A DNA stretch of 13,672 nucleotides, from NCBI GenBank assembly GCA_900764955.1, contig CAAFPY010000020.1:1-13672 (forward strand), written 5' to 3'. Below the pieces are notes generated by a model that was given only the letters and a program-made list of their open reading frames with translations, had not been told where the DNA came from and did not search any database. This DNA comes from an uncultured Collinsella sp. Lineage in GTDB: Bacteria; Actinomycetota; Coriobacteriia; Coriobacteriales; Coriobacteriaceae. The stretch's first letter is position 1. The number at the start of each line of letters is the position of its first letter. This document shows, in pieces, positions 13,287 through 13,672 of this stretch. A program made the position numbers and the translations under genes.

Positions 13287-13672
13287 ATGGCTAAGTTTGA
13301 CATCATCGCCGCCACCGGTTGCCCGACCGGTATCGCGCATACCTTCATGGCGAAGGAGGCGCTGGAGAAGGCAGCTGCCGAGCGAGGTCTGACCATTAAG
13401 GTCGAGACCCATGGCCAGGTCGGTGTCGAGAACGAGCTCACCAAGAGCGAGATCGCCGGTGCCAAGGCCGTCGTCGTCGCAGCCGATAAGGATGTCCAGG
13501 CTGAGCGTTTCGCCGGTAAGCCCATGGTTTCCGTCGGCGTTTCCAAGGCCCTGTCCGTCGAGGCCGCCGGAAAGCTGATTGACCGCGCGCTCGCCGCCAA
13601 GGGCGACGATACGGTTGCCGCCCCCCCCCAAGCCCAGCGCCAGGGCGGCGAGCACGACGGCACCCCCCCCCC
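13287..13672 (+). CDS. PTS fructose-family IIB component, N-terminal part (cut by window end)
   Basis: Sugar phosphotransferase component that passes phosphate from IIA to the incoming sugar via a phosphocysteine. The frame opens with a very strong AAGGAGGG (13275-13282) 4 bases before the ATG and stays open to the last base, with 128 complete codons. MAKFDIIAATGCPTGIAHTFMAKEAL is the classic fructose IIB start, with the phosphorylated Cys12 in the CPTGIAHT loop. The IIB domain appears complete by about residue 100 (ALSVEAAGKLIDRAL), after which comes a Pro/Gln/Gly-rich linker. A IIC domain may follow in the same protein (FruA-like IIBC), but this is cut off. Bases 13621-13629 and 13663-13672 are C runs, so the linker sequence near the end may be unreliable. 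It diverges from an RpiR-type regulator. Confidence 0.9.
   Translation, partial: MAKFDIIAATGCPTGIAHTFMAKEALEKAAAERGLTIKVETHGQVGVENELTKSEIAGAKAVVVAADKDVQAERFAGKPMVSVGVSKALSVEAAGKLIDRALAAKGDDTVAAPPQAQRQGGEHDGTPP
13621..13672 (+). repeat. Two C homopolymer runs at the window end
   Basis: A run of nine C (13621-13629) and a run of ten C reaching the last base (13663-13672) lie within the linker region of the IIB gene. They read as Pro codons in frame. Either an assembly or read artefact or a genuine slippery tract. Confidence 0.7.

Overview
The window is GC-rich, densely packed bacterial chromosome. Its gene order (alaS-ruvX-mltG-...-aroK-aroB-pepP-efp-...-nusB) is the one I know from actinobacteria such as Mycobacterium. 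The extra genes (a YqeG-type phosphatase and an Asp23 protein) and the codon style suggest a gut member of the Coriobacteriia, probably close to Collinsella. This placement is inferred from gene order and protein style; no search was run. The sequence starts inside alaS and ends in a run of ten C, so it looks like a complete metagenomic contig or a piece ending at a contig edge.

Region 1 (1-5579) is a tight plus-strand block. It holds the 3' part of alaS, ruvX, mltG (the peptidoglycan terminase, with a long Gln/Pro/Ser-rich cytoplasmic tail), a YqeG-like HAD phosphatase, shikimate kinase aroK, and a protein that aligns with 3-dehydroquinate synthase (AroB). That last protein has lost the glycine-rich NAD loop and, by my alignment, all three zinc ligands. 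Most neighbours overlap or lie within a few bases of each other, which implies translational coupling.

Region 2 (5580-7001) has a structured, palindrome-rich leader, an M24 (Xaa-Pro) aminopeptidase, a strong rho-independent terminator, and a -10-like promoter for the next block.

Region 3 (7002-12096) is a second plus-strand block: efp, an Asp23/Gls24 protein, nusB, xseB, tlyA, nadK and recN. It serves translation, transcription antitermination, rRNA modification, NADP synthesis and DNA repair. It ends at a perfect 11-bp hairpin in the convergent gap with the next gene.

Region 4 (12097-13672) holds a minus-strand RpiR/MurR-type regulator (HTH plus SIS). It is divergent from a plus-strand fructose-family PTS IIB gene that runs off the end. 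The 272-bp gap between them is rich in repeats and palindromes and probably holds the operators.

No CRISPR array, tRNA, rRNA, insertion sequence or phage gene was seen. The most notable item is the degenerate AroB homologue at 4470-5579. It keeps a full-length, undamaged reading frame but lacks the catalytic apparatus, and carries a cluster of cysteines where the NAD loop should be.
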